From Cryptomeria japonica (Eukaryota; Streptophyta; Pinopsida; Cupressales; Cupressaceae): DNA of 64,000 bases. The notes under the pieces are model-generated. The model was given only the letters and a program-made list of their open reading frames with translations. It made no database searches and had not been told where the DNA came from. The position numbers and the translations under genes are program-made. Below are positions 34,017 through 46,021 of the stretch, one piece after another (position 1 is the first letter of the stretch; every line of letters starts with the position of its first letter). Location: the NCBI RefSeq assembly GCF_030272615.1, contig NC_081405.1:574723752-574787751 (forward strand), read 5' to 3'.

Positions 34017-34990
34017 GAGAACTTAATAAAGCAATTAGAAGGAGCTCTTGTTGACTATGATACAGAGAAGTTGAGAAATATCAAACTTGAAGATGATCCG
34101 AGGACTACATAGGAATTCATTCAAGGACTTCAGGAGAGTCTCACTATTGCTATAAATAAGAGAAAAGAACTTCATGAGAAGATGCAGAGTGATGATGATG
34201 AAAAGGAAACTCTTAATGATCTTGTAAACAAGATGAGGCAAGAAAACATGACTATGAGATTTTGTAAAGACATTGAAGACAGAAAGAAGAATGAAGATGA
34301 CTCGACTAGGAGACTCAATGATGTTGGAAATGAAAATCTAAGACTCATTCATGAAAATGATATGTTGAAGACAGATTTGATTCACATGGAACATGATAAA
34401 ACTAAACTTATGAGACAAAAGGGAATTTTGGAAAATGAGTTGGCTACTGCAAATCAACATAAAGAGAAATTCAAGAAAAGTTTAGAAGAACTTGATGATA
34501 TGCTAAAAAGTCAGAAACCTAATGGAGACACTAATGGACTTGGATTTGAAGTTGGAGAAAGTTCCAGTACTGCAAACAATCTTGATCATAGTAAACCGGT
34601 AAGACAACCTAATGCTTACAAATTTAATGGGAAATGCTTTAAATGTAACAAGTTTGGTCATAGAGAAAATCAGTGTAGATCTAGAAACAATCAGAACATT
34701 AATGCACCCACCGGTCAATGTTCCAAATGTAACAAAATTGGTCATAATTCAGAAAACTGCAGAATGAATGTGAGATGTTATGTTTGTGGAAGATTTGGGC
34801 TAATCAATGCAGAACACAAACCAGCATAGGATATGGAAAGGCTATTCAAAAGAACAATGTGACTTGTTATGCTTGTAACAAGATTGGACATATTGAAAAA
34901 ATTTGTAGAAGCAAGACTTCACTGACAAATAATAAAGGACCTAGTTTAAAAGGCAAAGAAAAGGTTGATCAGGTAAAGCAAGAATTTTAA
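34017..34990 (+). pseudogene. Sirevirus-like Gag (coiled coil and zinc knuckles)
   Basis: An ATG at 34017 (MENLIKQLEGALVDY) opens the frame; a TAG near 34113 interrupts it, and it runs on from 34182. A long charged, heptad-like coiled-coil region covers 34180-34510 (NDLVNKMRQENMTMRF, ENELATANQHKEKFKKSLEEL). It is followed by a string of zinc knuckles: CFKCNKFGHRENQC (about 34636), CSKCNKIGHNSENC (about 34720), a damaged CYVCGRFG at about 34780 where a frame change occurs, and CYACNKIGHIEKIC (about 34868, next frame). The end is at 34990. In this lineage Gag packages RNA and assembles particles. There is no protease or other pol domain downstream, so the element could only be mobilised in trans. 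Confidence 0.78.
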
Positions 34991-35394
34991 AGACAATGGA
35001 TTAGAAAGAGAGATCATAATGTTGATGAGACTATTCCTTCACTAGTAGAACAGAGTATTACTCCACCAACAGGAGATTCTTCATCCAACTGAGAAGTAAC
35101 CCTTTGGGGGTATTGCAACAAGTTGAATATCATGCAAATTACCCTCGGTAGATGGTGAGAAGATAGATTTCTTCTTTACCAGTAGATGTGTTAAGTTTCA
35201 CTTAGCCGATGAGCATTTAATGTGGTTGTTGGAAGAAAAGACATTATAAATCATCAATTTTCTCTCTTTTTCAATTCATCGACCATTCAAACTTTCAAAG
35301 ATTGCAAAATCTGAGTGAAGGAATCCAAGGTGAAGAAGTGAAGTGATTTCTTTCAAGCAATCAACCATTATTAGGTAGCTCAGGGAATTTTTCA

Positions 35395-37668
35395 ATGGCT
35401 TCCTCCTCTGCTCCAGAATTTATTGCAAACCCTACTATTGTGGAAGTTGTGAAATATCCTAGCCCCATTTCTAAAATCATTCCTGAGACAGTGAAACAAG
35501 ATGATTCCATAGGTGCTTTTTCAATAATTCCAAAAGTTGTTGCTTATGCTGAAGACCCTAGAATCTATATTCATTGCCATATTAAGGAATTAGGTTCTGA
35601 AGAAATATGGAAAATGTTTAGAACTGTTATCTGTGATGAAAATTAAATTGTAAAACCCGAGGACAAGGTAATTGAAACTTTAGGTTTTGTGGAAATCTTG
35701 GACATCCCTGATTTTCCTAAGGAGGTAGTAAGAATTGTCCTTAGCAGAGTTCATGGAGAATTTGTTTGGATAGATTCAGTTTGTAAAATCACCAAAGAAG
35801 CAATTAGGGCAGTGACAGGTTTACCCTCCATCAATAGTAGGCCAAATAAGACTAAGAAGGCTCCTAATAATACTGTCATGACATTAACAGGAGCAACATA
35901 TGATAGCAGAACCCTGAAAGTAAATAATGTCAAAGATGAAAATGTCAAATTCATAAGCATGATCCTAGGGTATAAGACCACACATGCAAACCGATTTAAC
36001 TTACTTTCCAGTCTTTTCATTTAAAGTGCTTTATGATATGGTGAAAAATGATGCAATAAAAGATGTATGTGAGTGGTTAAAGGATGAGTTGATAGACAAC
36101 CTGAAAAATATCAAAGGTGATAAGAAAGGAACTTTTCATTTTGGCAATCTTTTTGTATGTCTCATGTTATACTTAACAAAAGAAGTTCCCGTTATTGGAA
36201 AGAAAAACTTTGGATATGATATACCGGTAGGAAAACAATTGCTAGAAATCTTCACCAGTATGGGCACAGACAAAGAAAAAAATATAACAAAGTACTTCAA
36301 AACCTTCAAAGCAAAAATGAAAACAAGAGAGAGACTGCCACAAAGTATTGTAGACAAATATAAAAAATAAATATGTCTTGTAATTAAAAAGGATAGAGAC
36401 AAAGGAAAAGGTAAAGTTGGTGGATTATCGAACGTAAAAGTAAGTAAAAACCTACCACCACCTTTAGTTACTCCAGCATTACAAACTGATAATATAATAG
36501 CTACTGAAAATGTTGACACAAGACATGAAAACACTAACCATGAGTCAGAAATTTTGTACACTATGAGCATTGATACTAGGAAGTAAATATTGTAGTGGAT
36601 AAGGATAACACAGAGGTAAAGAAAGATATTGCTACTGAGAAACCAACATAACATATTGAGGTTGAAACACAAACAGGAAAAGAAGAGCATTCAGTGGAAC
36701 CCTTGGATAGTGGAATGGTTACTAGTAATATTGATGCAAGCATAGAGAAAACCACAGAGACAGTAACAAAGATACCGACAACAGATAGTGCAGAGAAACC
36801 AACTGAGAAACTGGTTGATTAGTAGGTACACATTGAGGTAGTGCAACTGGCAATCACTGAGAAACCAAAACCATTGCTAGTAGAAATGCAAACACAGACT
36901 GATCCACTAGAGGTCGATACAAGAAAATTGGTTACTCCCACTAGATGCACTAAGATTGTAAAGGTAGTTGGTCAAACATCTGGTACTTCATTGACTGAAT
37001 TAAGACCTACTAATGTGACTGAAGTACTTCTAGGTTAAATAAATAAAATAACAAATTGTAATGCATTGGCCTATAGGGCGATTGATGACAGAATACCCAT
37101 TCTTAAGATGATTGCACCTAAATGCAATGTAGATAATGTAAAGGATTATTTAAGTCAATTAGACACATTGTCTAAATATATTGCTTGTAATATACTAACA
37201 GTTGATCAAATTAACGAGGAAACATTCAAGGATAAAATGTAAAAGGAAAAAGGAAAAATCTTTGAGGAAACAATAAACAAGTGCATGGAGCACATCAATA
37301 TATTTTTATTGTCACTAAATCCAACAATTTTGGAGTATAAGGAACTGTATAGAGATACTTGCAAGACAAATCTGTTAACAATGGACATTGATAAGGAAAT
37401 AAGAAAAATTCAAAAGGAGGTAAATGATATAGCTGATAATATCATTGGTTCATCTGAACCTATATCAGTTATTGAACAAAAAATTGATGGATTTGAGGAA
37501 AAATTGGAGAAGTTAGAGAAAGAGAAAGAAAGGATCAAGGCAAAAGCCAGAGAGATTAAGCACAAACTCGGTCCTAAGTTAGACAACCTTATCTCTCTGA
37601 TGAAAGAAATCTCTGAGGCATTAATTCAAGGTCAAAGGTCACCGGAAGAACATGCATCATCTAACTAG
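35395..37668 (+). pseudogene. Second coding region of the Sirevirus-like element, unknown function
   Basis: Starts at ATG 35395 (MASSSAPEFIANPTIVEV) and runs in one frame to about 36020, with a TAA at 35644, then continues in another frame at 35984-36370. It returns to the first frame for 36841-37668, with stops at 37036 and 37240. The N-terminal half has 'LSRVHGEFVWIDSVCKITKEAIRAVTGLP', a phrase I associate with unannotated ORFs in plant retroelement proteins, but no named domain. The C-terminal third is a lysine/glutamate-rich coiled coil (37380-37600, KEVNDIADNIIG, EKLEKLEKEKERIKAKAREI). It occupies the place of pol plus any env-like gene. The same coding tail is present in the inverted copy, so it is a family trait and not a one-off capture. 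Confidence 0.6.
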
Positions 37669-37834
37669 TACAATCTAGAGAACTGAGGCAACTATGAAAG
37701 ACAACAATAGATTTATACAGAGCTTAAACTTGGTATTAGCAAACATATTCCCGATTGTAACCAACCGGTTACAAAGTTCAAGTTGAAATTTTGCACTCAT
37801 TTGACAATTTTTGACAACCTTTGTCATTGATGTC

Positions 37835-37988
37835 AAAGGGGGAGTAGTGGACAGAAAAAAATGGCTAACCAGAGGAGATCAGCTGCTTAGGGGGAGCACA
37901 TATTTTTGGTAACTTTTTGGACTTCTTTTTTGGAAATAGATTTTTGGATTTTTCTCATGAGTGTTGCCATCAATCCCAAAGGGGGAGA
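37835..37988 (+). promoter_or_regulatory. Three repeated polypurine tracts
   Basis: aaagggggag (37835-37844), agggggag (37889-37896) and aaagggggaga (37978-37988), the last directly before the 3' LTR. Multiple purine tracts upstream of the 3' LTR are a described Sirevirus feature. The inverted copy at 32663-32815 shows corresponding pyrimidine tracts. Confidence 0.75.
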
Positions 37989-37989
37989 T

Positions 37990-38759
37990 TGTTGGCATTC
38001 TACACTCTACTGAGAAATGATGGTGTTGTCATTGATTGCAACCTACCGACAACCTACAGGCAACCTTGTGGCATTCATTTGGTAAATCACTAGCAAACAC
38101 CGACAATGGCAAGAATGTATATCGACACCCTAGTCGTTAGGATCAAAATTTTGTTTATTGTATTTAATTATAAATATATTTTTGTAAAGCCAACATGGCA
38201 TATTGTAATAGACTCATATATGTATGAGATCTTGTAAATCATTTTGTAATGATGGATACATGATAGTAGAAGTGATGAGCGAATATTAAGGCAGATTTTG
38301 TATAAGGTTTGTGGTTATAATATGAGCTTAAACCGGTACTAAACCTGGCATAGCAGATGCTAAATTGTAGTAGTACATTATATTGGATTTTCATAATCCA
38401 TTTTTAAGTCAGTGAGACTTCCATTTTGTAGATTGAGAAATGATCTCTAGGCAATTGGCCTTCCTGCATGTGCAGGCCCCTATTGTAAGTAATATTTATT
38501 CATTGGCCATTGAGTGAATATTATGGGTCACAAATCCCACCGAGGTTTTTCCCACACTAGGTTTCCTTGTTAAACATCTTGTGTTATGGTGTGTTTTCTA
38601 AATTGTCTTTACTATTCCATTTTATTGCATTAATTCTTGTTTACTGGTACACTGTTTTGGAATGCAAAATACTTAATAAGGTTAAATATTCTATTCACCG
38701 ATTAGATATTGATTCACCCCCCCCTCTCAGTATCTTTGGGACTATCATTAATCCTAACA
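37990..38759 (+). repeat. 3' LTR of the Sirevirus-like element (770 bp)
   Basis: TGTTGGCATT...CCTAACA, uninterrupted. It carries the family's poly-C motif 'ttgattcacccccccc.tctcagtat' at 38707-38733. Confidence 0.9.
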
Positions 38760-38764
38760 GAGTT

Positions 38765-39760
38765 TCTTCCCTCAGATGATTCAGACTCCTTGGACACCAT
38801 AGGATCAGATTGGTCCCATGCAAAAATTGGTTCTTACTCTAGCCCTTCCCCCATTAACCATCCCTCCTCTGTAAATACCGAACCTTTGAGCTCTCTTTGT
38901 TCTAACTAAAATTGTGAATGACCTACATGAGGACGTGTAAAGACAAGATGACCTATTAAAATGGCTCTTTGTGTATATTAATGTGGCCATCACAAAGATG
39001 AATTAGTTAGAGGCAGTGTTGGAGGTGGAGGATAGGGCTGAGATTCTGGTGAATGATTTGGATGAGGATAGATTTCAAAGAACTACCAATGATCTTGTTG
39101 ACATCATGGGGTAGTGGGATACTATGTGTGGAAAGAATGATGATATGGACTCCAAGACCAAGATGATAGGGACCAATGTCGAGCTAGAAGAGGTCAAGAA
39201 AACTTAGGAGGTTGTTAAAAACAAAACTGGGGAGGTCAACCTTTCTTGTAGAAATATGGAAAGTAAGGAAGATGTCTGCCTACAATATATTCATGATTAG
39301 ATAGAAAGTAAAAGGGAAAACAAAATAAAATGCATGGAGTCCTTGGCCATAGGCTCTTCCCCCACACCATCTTTGGTTAAAACCACCCTTGACTTTGCAT
39401 TGTTCTCCTCTGACTTTAGGATTGGGTCAAGTAAAAAGTTTCTTTTTTTGATAAAGTGATTAGTTTGTGCCAGGAATGGTAGGAAAAGGGTACTCCCATG
39501 TAGTAGATCATCTCTTTGTGTCTGTATTGGGTAGTTGTTATGTGTTTTTTATTGTTTCGGTTCTTCTTTGTTTGTTATTTTTTTAGTGTAGTTGATGGCT
39601 CTCTTGCCTTGCTAGGTTTTTTTTTATGTTTTGGTGGGGCGTATTTTTGTTGGTTACACATCCCTCATGTTCTCTTGGTGTCACCTTATGGATATGTAAT
39701 GATATGTTCCTATCCCACTTTTATTAATCAAAACATAAATATTATTGTGAAAATATATAT
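38765..39760 (+). pseudogene. LINE-like 3' ORF fragment, right half, with LINE-type 3' end
   Basis: Continues 31560-31778. 'SDWSHAKIGSYSSPSP' is followed in a second frame (about 38940-39440, several stops) by 'WLFVYINVAITKMN' and an acidic coiled-coil-like region ('VEDRAEILVNDLDEDRFQ', 'DSKTKMIGTNVELEEVKK'). A T-rich 3' part ends 'cacttttattaatcaaaacataaa' (39717-39740), like the ends of LINE-1a and LINE-1b. No RT or endonuclease is present, so it is 5'-truncated or non-autonomous. Confidence 0.45.
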
Positions 39761-39901
39761 TTTTTCTTATGAATATGGTCCTAATTTAATTTAAAAATAT
39801 ATATATTTTTAATTATTAGTTTAAGATTATATATTTTTTAATTATATTTCTGTATTATTCATTATAATTGATCCTAGTAAAATAACTATTTATAATAGTA
39901 G
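39741..39901. other. AT-rich spacer
   Basis: TA/TTTA-rich sequence before the LINE-1b target duplication; nothing else seen. Confidence 0.6.
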
Positions 39902-39956
39902 AATTATATATTGGACTGTCATAAAAATCAATTTAATTTGGGTTTTTATTGCGAAA

Positions 39957-41964
39957 ATGCCTTTGTGTGCGAAAAAGCGATGCAATGCATCAACATCCTT
40001 TTTTGAGTGTTCTTATCCACCATGGGGAAATTACAGAGGCTCTGCAAATCATTTTGCTATTTTGGATAATAACTCCGAGACTGAGGATCTTGGTAGGGTC
40101 ATATCACAGACCCGTGATCAAGAGGGCTTCTTTGTAAAAACAAAATACTCTTTGGTTAATGCGGTTAGGGATTCCCCCCCCTCTTTACAAGGGCTGGGAT
40201 TGGGATTGGCATTTGGTTAGCCATAGAAATAACAGGGCTTTAGGGAAACCAAATGACCCCAAATGAAATTCTAGTCATTGTTGGAAGGACGGTTTTGTAA
40301 AACCTAACCAGTAAAAGAGTTTCTCTTCTTGCCATATTTTCCCTCCACGAAAATATTTGGGTAAATTATCAGAGGATATGGAAACCCCTGGTTGTCACAA
40401 TTATAAGGAAGTTGAGCACCCAATGTCAAATCTACCTTCAAATTCCCCAGCTTCTCCTAACGGGTTGGTCATTTAAATTGATAATCATAGCCAGGCCAGG
40501 TATCAAATGTATTTCAGCGACAAAATGATCTTTGCTCGGTGGAAAGGTTGGGGGATCCTGTGTGAACAAATTGCCAACTAGGTGTCATCTTCCTTCAATA
40601 ACCAGGTCAAAATTGAAATCCTTCCTGATAATTTCTTACCTATTGAATGTGGTAATCAGAGTCTGAGAAATTCATTGTTAAACAGGGATATATTAACATT
40701 TAAGGGTCTAGGGTTTGATTGCTGGGAACAGCAACCTCTCTTTCTCCCATCTCAATTCAATTCCTGCATGGTTAATAGAGCAATTTCACTTGATACATTT
40801 CTTGTAGAATTGCAAAATAATGAATTTTTAAGAATAATAGGAAACAAAATAAGTAAATTTGTAGAAGTTAAAAAATCACCCCTAAGCTTCGTTAACCAAC
40901 TCTTAATTGTTAAAATGAATATTAACATTAAATCTTTAGAGCCTATAACTCTGAAATGCGATAAATCTTGTTTAACCCTAGAATTACCCTTTTATAATGG
41001 TTCTTTTGAAGATTCTATGCCAAGGAAGATCCCCTTCGAGAAACCTTTCCCTGAATCATTGCTCATGTCTAATGGCACACCATTCAGATTCATGGAAGGA
41101 GGGGGTTTCACCCTAGAGGGCTATAAGATTTATAATAACCCTAATCTCACCTCAGACATATACCCTCATAGCTCCCCTGTTAAGCCCTCTTGTTCCCCTC
41201 TTCCTCCACTGCTAAATATAAATTCACCTATAGCTGACTCTCTTCTCAGGGATCAAGATCTGGAAGATGGTGAAATGAATGAGGTTATCCCTCAGAAAGA
41301 GAACCTCGATCTGACAAATATGTCATCATCTAGCTCTCTCATTCCATCAGAGAAGCTGAGTCTCTTGGGGTCTCCTCCTTTAATGGAAGTAATTACCTCT
41401 GAGCAATTAGCAGTGATGGATAGGCTTTCCCCAGATCCAAGATTGGCATCCTTGAAGGATCAACCAATCTCTCTAGCCTCAAGATCAGAGGTCTTTGAGG
41501 AGGAAAAGGCTCACTCTCCACCTTTGAAGGCTATTTCTAATACAATTGTAGAATCTGAGAGTGATCGAGTGGCTAGGGAAGTTAACATCACTGCCAATTT
41601 TGTAGGGGAAGAAGTAGTAAATGACCTCATGGATCAATTGGTTGCTGAAATTTGTGATGATGAGGAGTTGGAAAGACAAAGGGATTTCTTAGTCAAAAAT
41701 CTAGTGGATGTTACTAGAGTCAACTTAGAAACAAATGAACTATTTATAGCATTAGATAACTTAGAAAATCATAACCCAAATACTCTAGGCATTCTCAACT
41801 CTAACAGAAGCAAAGACTCTCCTAACTGTGCTAAACACAATAAGAGAAGAGGTAGGAGATCCCTTGCTAAACTAAGATCAAAGGATAGAGATGCCAAGGG
41901 TCAGGCTAAAATATCTACTCTTTTTAATGCAAGGGAGGGGAACTTCCTCCCCAGAGAGCCATGA
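39957..41964 (+). pseudogene. LINE-1b ORF1 (DUF4283-like)
   Basis: A first frame, 39957-40220, starts MPLCAKKRCNASTSFFEC. The main frame reads from about 40495 (YQMYFSDKMIFARWKGWG), through a TAG at 40579 (normally a Trp position), and then is open for 460 codons from 40582 to a TGA at 41962-41964. DUF4283-type features are 'FKGLGFDCWEQQPLF' and 'LRIIGNKISKFVEVKKSP'. The C-terminal half is acidic and Ser/Pro-rich and ends in a basic stretch (HNKRRGRRSLAKLRSKDR), likely to bind nucleic acid. The 460-codon open run is the longest intact stretch of any LINE ORF here. Confidence 0.8.
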
Positions 41965-44900
41965 AAATCATAACATGGAATGTTAGGGGTCAGAATGCCC
42001 CTTACAAACAACACATCTTAAAGTGTTGCATCTCTGATTCTAAACCAGATATAATGTTAATCCAAGAAACCAAAATGAACTCCTTTGAGATAGTCCTTTT
42101 TGAGAAAAAATTAGGTGTTAGATAGCTAAAGAACTCCTCTGCTACAGGGGCCTTAGGGGGCTTAGCCATCTTGGGACTCTAGCTTCATCTCATTTACACC
42201 TTTAGAGATTAAGAAAAATTGGATAGGAGGAGAAGTAGTAAGTTATAAAAATAACCTAAGATTGAAATTGATTAACATTTATGGTCCTATCCAAAATAGG
42301 GATAAGGCTAGGGTGTGGGTGGAACTCGAGTTTTTCCTTAGAAGTTTCCCAAATGATGTATGCATCATCGGGGGAGATTTCAATGCTATCACTAAGGTAG
42401 CAACCAAAAGAGGAGGTAGCAATAAACTTCCTCCAGTGGTTGTAGATTTCAATCATTGGATCAATAGGAACTCCCTGTTGGAAATCAAGACAACAGAAAA
42501 TACCTTCACCTAGAACAACAAAAGGCTTGGTTTCTGTAACATTGTTGAGAAACTAGATAGGTTCTTTATCCATGGGGGACTCTCAGAGCTTAACTTTACC
42601 CTGAATGCAAAACCCCTCCCTTTCGCAGGATCTGACCATTTCCCACTCCAACTAAACTTATTATCTGACAACTCCCCTAAAAAATGTCCCTTCAAATTTA
42701 AGAGCATGTGGTTTACAGATGATAAGTTTTTAAACTTAATTGAGAACTGGTGGACGAGCTCTATTTTCTCTAGTTCAAAGATGTTTATCATCACAAGAAA
42801 GTTAAAGCTTATCAAAAGGAAGCTCTTAGAATGGAACATGACTAATTTTGGAAATATTTTCGATAAAAAACTCTTAATAGAAAATGATCTTAAGAGTGTT
42901 AACATTGAGGTTCTTGAGAAGGGGTTGGACGAACATCTCTTCCTCAAAGAAAAGGCTCTACTCTCTGAGTATTAAAAGACACTCTCAAATGAAGAGATCT
43001 TCTAGAAACAAAAATCAAGGGAGACTTGGTTAAGTGATGGGGACCGAAATACTATATTTTTCCACAATAGTACTAAGAAGAGGTGATGGGTCAATCGAAT
43101 TTATAAAATTAAGAATTGCCAGGGCTCCATCCTGTCTAAACCAGATGATGTTACCTCCGAGGCAGCAAGGTTTTTTGATAAAATCTTAAACAATATTGAA
43201 GGCTCCAACCTCAGAGGCCAACTCAATATTATCAAGAATATCCAAAACTTTGTAATGATGACCACAACAATATGAAGATGAATCTGGACAAGGCCCCGAG
43301 CCTGGATGGCTTCCCCACTAGCATTTTCCAAAAATATTGCAGTTTTATGGGGACAGAGATTGCGGATGCCTTAGAAGGTATTAGGAACTCTGGTAAGATT
43401 CTCAAAGAAATCAACAATACCTTCTTATCTCCCATCCCCAAAAAAGAGGATCTTGAAATCTTTAATGACTTCAGACCAATAGCCCTTTTCAACACTCTGT
43501 ACAAACTCTTAACCAAAACCCTAGCAACTAGACTCCATAATCTTCTCCCCATTATCATTAGTGAAGAACAAACTAGTTTCATAGTAGAGAGATCAATCTA
43601 TGATGGGGTTATTATAGCCCAAGATGCCATTCATTCAGTCCAGCTCAACAAGGCCCCAAGTATGCTAGTCAAATTAGACATAAGTAAAGATTATGACAAA
43701 GTTGATTGGTGCTTCCTATGTAAATGCTTGGAGGCCTTTGGATTTTCCAAATCTTGGATCAACCTAATCTTTAAATGTATATCCACCCCCAAATTCTCTA
43801 TCTTGGTTAATGGTTCCCCAGAATATTTCTTCAACAGCTCGAGAGGGCTCAAGCAAGGAGATCCTATGTCCCCCTTCCTCTTCATCATCATGACTAAAGC
43901 CCTAAGTATATCCATCTCTAAGGCAAAAGAGGAAGGTGGGATCCAAGGAATCTGCATTACCAGTGGTCTCCCTCCCTTTACCCACCAGCAATTTGTCGAC
44001 AACATGATGCTTTTTGGGCAGGGAAGTGTAAGGGAAGCTAGTGCCTTCAAAGGCATCCTTAATTCCTATATGCTAGCCTTGAGTCAAGAGGTGTATCTGG
44101 CTAAGTCTATAGTTTTATGTTCAACATAGACCCCTCTTTAGGAAAAGTGATCTACAATGTCTTGGAGATCTGTGAAGGAACTCTTCCTAGCAAATACCTA
44201 GGCATTCCCCTTGACAAGGGTAGAAGACCCTCAAAATTATGGGACAACTTGGTGGATAAAATAAAGTCTAGGATTAACACTTGGAAAGGAAAATGGCTCT
44301 CATATGCTGGTAGGGAAACCTTGGTTAGATCAGTCTTGTCAGCTATGCCCATTTACCAGCTCTGTTATCAACATTTATCTTCTTCTAAACTTGCAGAGCT
44401 CAACAAGCATCTCAAGACTTTCTTTCGGCAAGGTGCTAATGACAACCGTAAAATATCACTCATATCCTAGGACAAGATATGAAAACCTAAAGAAGGAGGA
44501 GTTGGCATTAGAAACCTTCATAATCAAGGCAAAGCCTTGGGTGCCAAGTTGGTTTGGAGAATGTTCAGAACCCCCCACCTCAAATGGGCTCACTTGCTGC
44601 ACCACAAATACCTTAATGGAGGGAACCCTATCCAAATCTCTAGAGAAACCAACCATCCCAAAGGGTCCTACTTATGGAATTTTATGGTAGATTGCAGGAG
44701 GATTATATTTGACAGACTTACTTGGAACCTGGGGTCTGGGGATAAAGCTCTTTTCTGGTCAGATTCATGGGGTGGGTACAAGGCTATTGATAATATCCAT
44801 GACTTTGGTTCTACTCGTATCCTTCTTGAATCTCATAGAGGACCCCTGTTAAACAAATATATCTCCCCTTCAGAGGATGGGATCGATTGGCAGTGGATCG

Positions 44901-46021
44901 AGAAGGAAAATGAGGATATTGTGGTAAGGGATAAACAAAAACTTATGGCAATTCTTAAATCAAGGAATATTGCCTTAGGTCAAAATGAGGACAAGCTCCT
45001 CTAGGATGGCTCCCTAAGAGGAGAATACAACTCCAAGGATGGGTACTCTCTCATCTCCAAATCATTTATAAGACCCATGACTGAGCTTCCCTTGAAACTT
45101 TGCTAGGATAAATATTGTTGCCTAAGGTAGGTATCTTCTCCTGGCTTGTGGTTCAAAACAAGCTCCTTACTATGGACAAATTTAGAAGAATGGGGTATGA
45201 GGGCCCTAGTAGATGTCCTCTTTGTGAGGAAGATGAGGAAGACACCAATCATATCCTCCTTAACTGCCCATTTTCTCACAAATGTTGGATCGGGTTCACC
45301 AACAAACTTGAATGGTCTACAACCTTCCCCCATACCATCTTTGGAATGCTCAAGGCATGGCCTCTCCTCAGGCATGGTTGTCTCTTTGAAGGTTTATGGA
45401 CAACTCTTCCTTCTTCCATAATGTGAGAACTATGGAAGGAGAGAAATAGACGTCTCTTTAAGAATGAAAAATTAGAGGTTCCTAGAATCATTAACAGGAT
45501 AGAGTTAGCTATCACTAAGCTCATGAACAATCAACTATCATCGGGCACATTAAAGAATGCCTTTATCACTTATTGGGATGAAAAGATGAAAAAACATTGG
45601 GAAGGCTTATCCTTTCCTTCTTTTGTAGGAGATGGTCCTATTGCAAGTCTTCGATCAAGGAATACGATGTGCTGTTCATAATTGGGAAGGCAAGGAATTA
45701 GAAACCCTTTCCTCTTCAGTTGGCATCAATACCAACAATTGGGCAGAACTTATGTCCTTGGTGAAGGGCCTGCATTTATGTAGGAAACTAGGAGTTAAGA
45801 ACTTGGAAATTGAAGGAGATTTGGCTATAATTGTCAATGCTCTGAGGAAAGGTAGTATGCCTAATTGGAGACTAAACACTTTGCTATCAAAAGCTCTTGA
45901 CTTATGCAAAGATTTTGACAAGTTCACAGTCAATCATATTTATAGAGAAGGCAATAAAAGAGCAGATGAGTTGGTCAACTTGGGAGCTGATGGCATCAAT
46001 CTCCTGTCTATGCCACCTTAA
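41961..46021 (+). pseudogene. LINE-1b ORF2: AP endonuclease, reverse transcriptase, RNase H
   Basis: Starts at ATG 41961, overlapping the ORF1 stop by 4 nt. Endonuclease: IITWNVRGQNAP, QETKMNS (about 42066), a frame change near 42171, GGDFNAI (about 42371), LDRFFIH (about 42555) and GSDHFPL (about 42630). A linker, 42706-43190, has 'SRETWLSDGDRN'. RT: 'DKAPSLDGFP' (43290), 'DFRPIALFNTLYKLL' (43470), 'KLDISKDYDKVDW' (43672) and 'GLKQGDPMSPFLF' (43848). The catalytic box reads FVDN at 43992-44003, where FADD is expected, so the second Asp is Asn. A zf-RVT block lies at 45210-45290 (CPLCEEDEEDTNHILLNC). RNase H at 45632-46021 has NNWAELMSL, EGDLAI and ADELVN, but its first Asp region is poorly preserved. 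Frame changes occur near 43250, 44110, 45110 and 45630. Confidence 0.9.

Larger units (their letters stand above)
31779..38759 (+). mobile_element. Sirevirus-like (Ty1/copia) element without pol, rearranged 5' LTR
   Basis: The outer ends TGTTGGCATT (31779) and CCTAACA (38759) are flanked by a perfect 5-bp target duplication GAGTT (31774-31778 and 38760-38764). Internal part: primer-binding site at 33945, gag with coiled coil and zinc knuckles (34017-34990), and an unidentified second coding region (35395-37668). Three purine tracts of AGGGGGAG type lie at 37835-37844, 37889-37896 and 37978-37988. Multiple polypurine tracts, the initiator tRNA-Met primer site, a TGTTGGC LTR start and a coiled-coil gag are features I associate with Sireviruses. 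Protease, integrase, RT and RNase H are all absent, so it depended on a partner. The 5' LTR contains a 1.9-kb inverted piece of a related copy. Confidence 0.8.
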
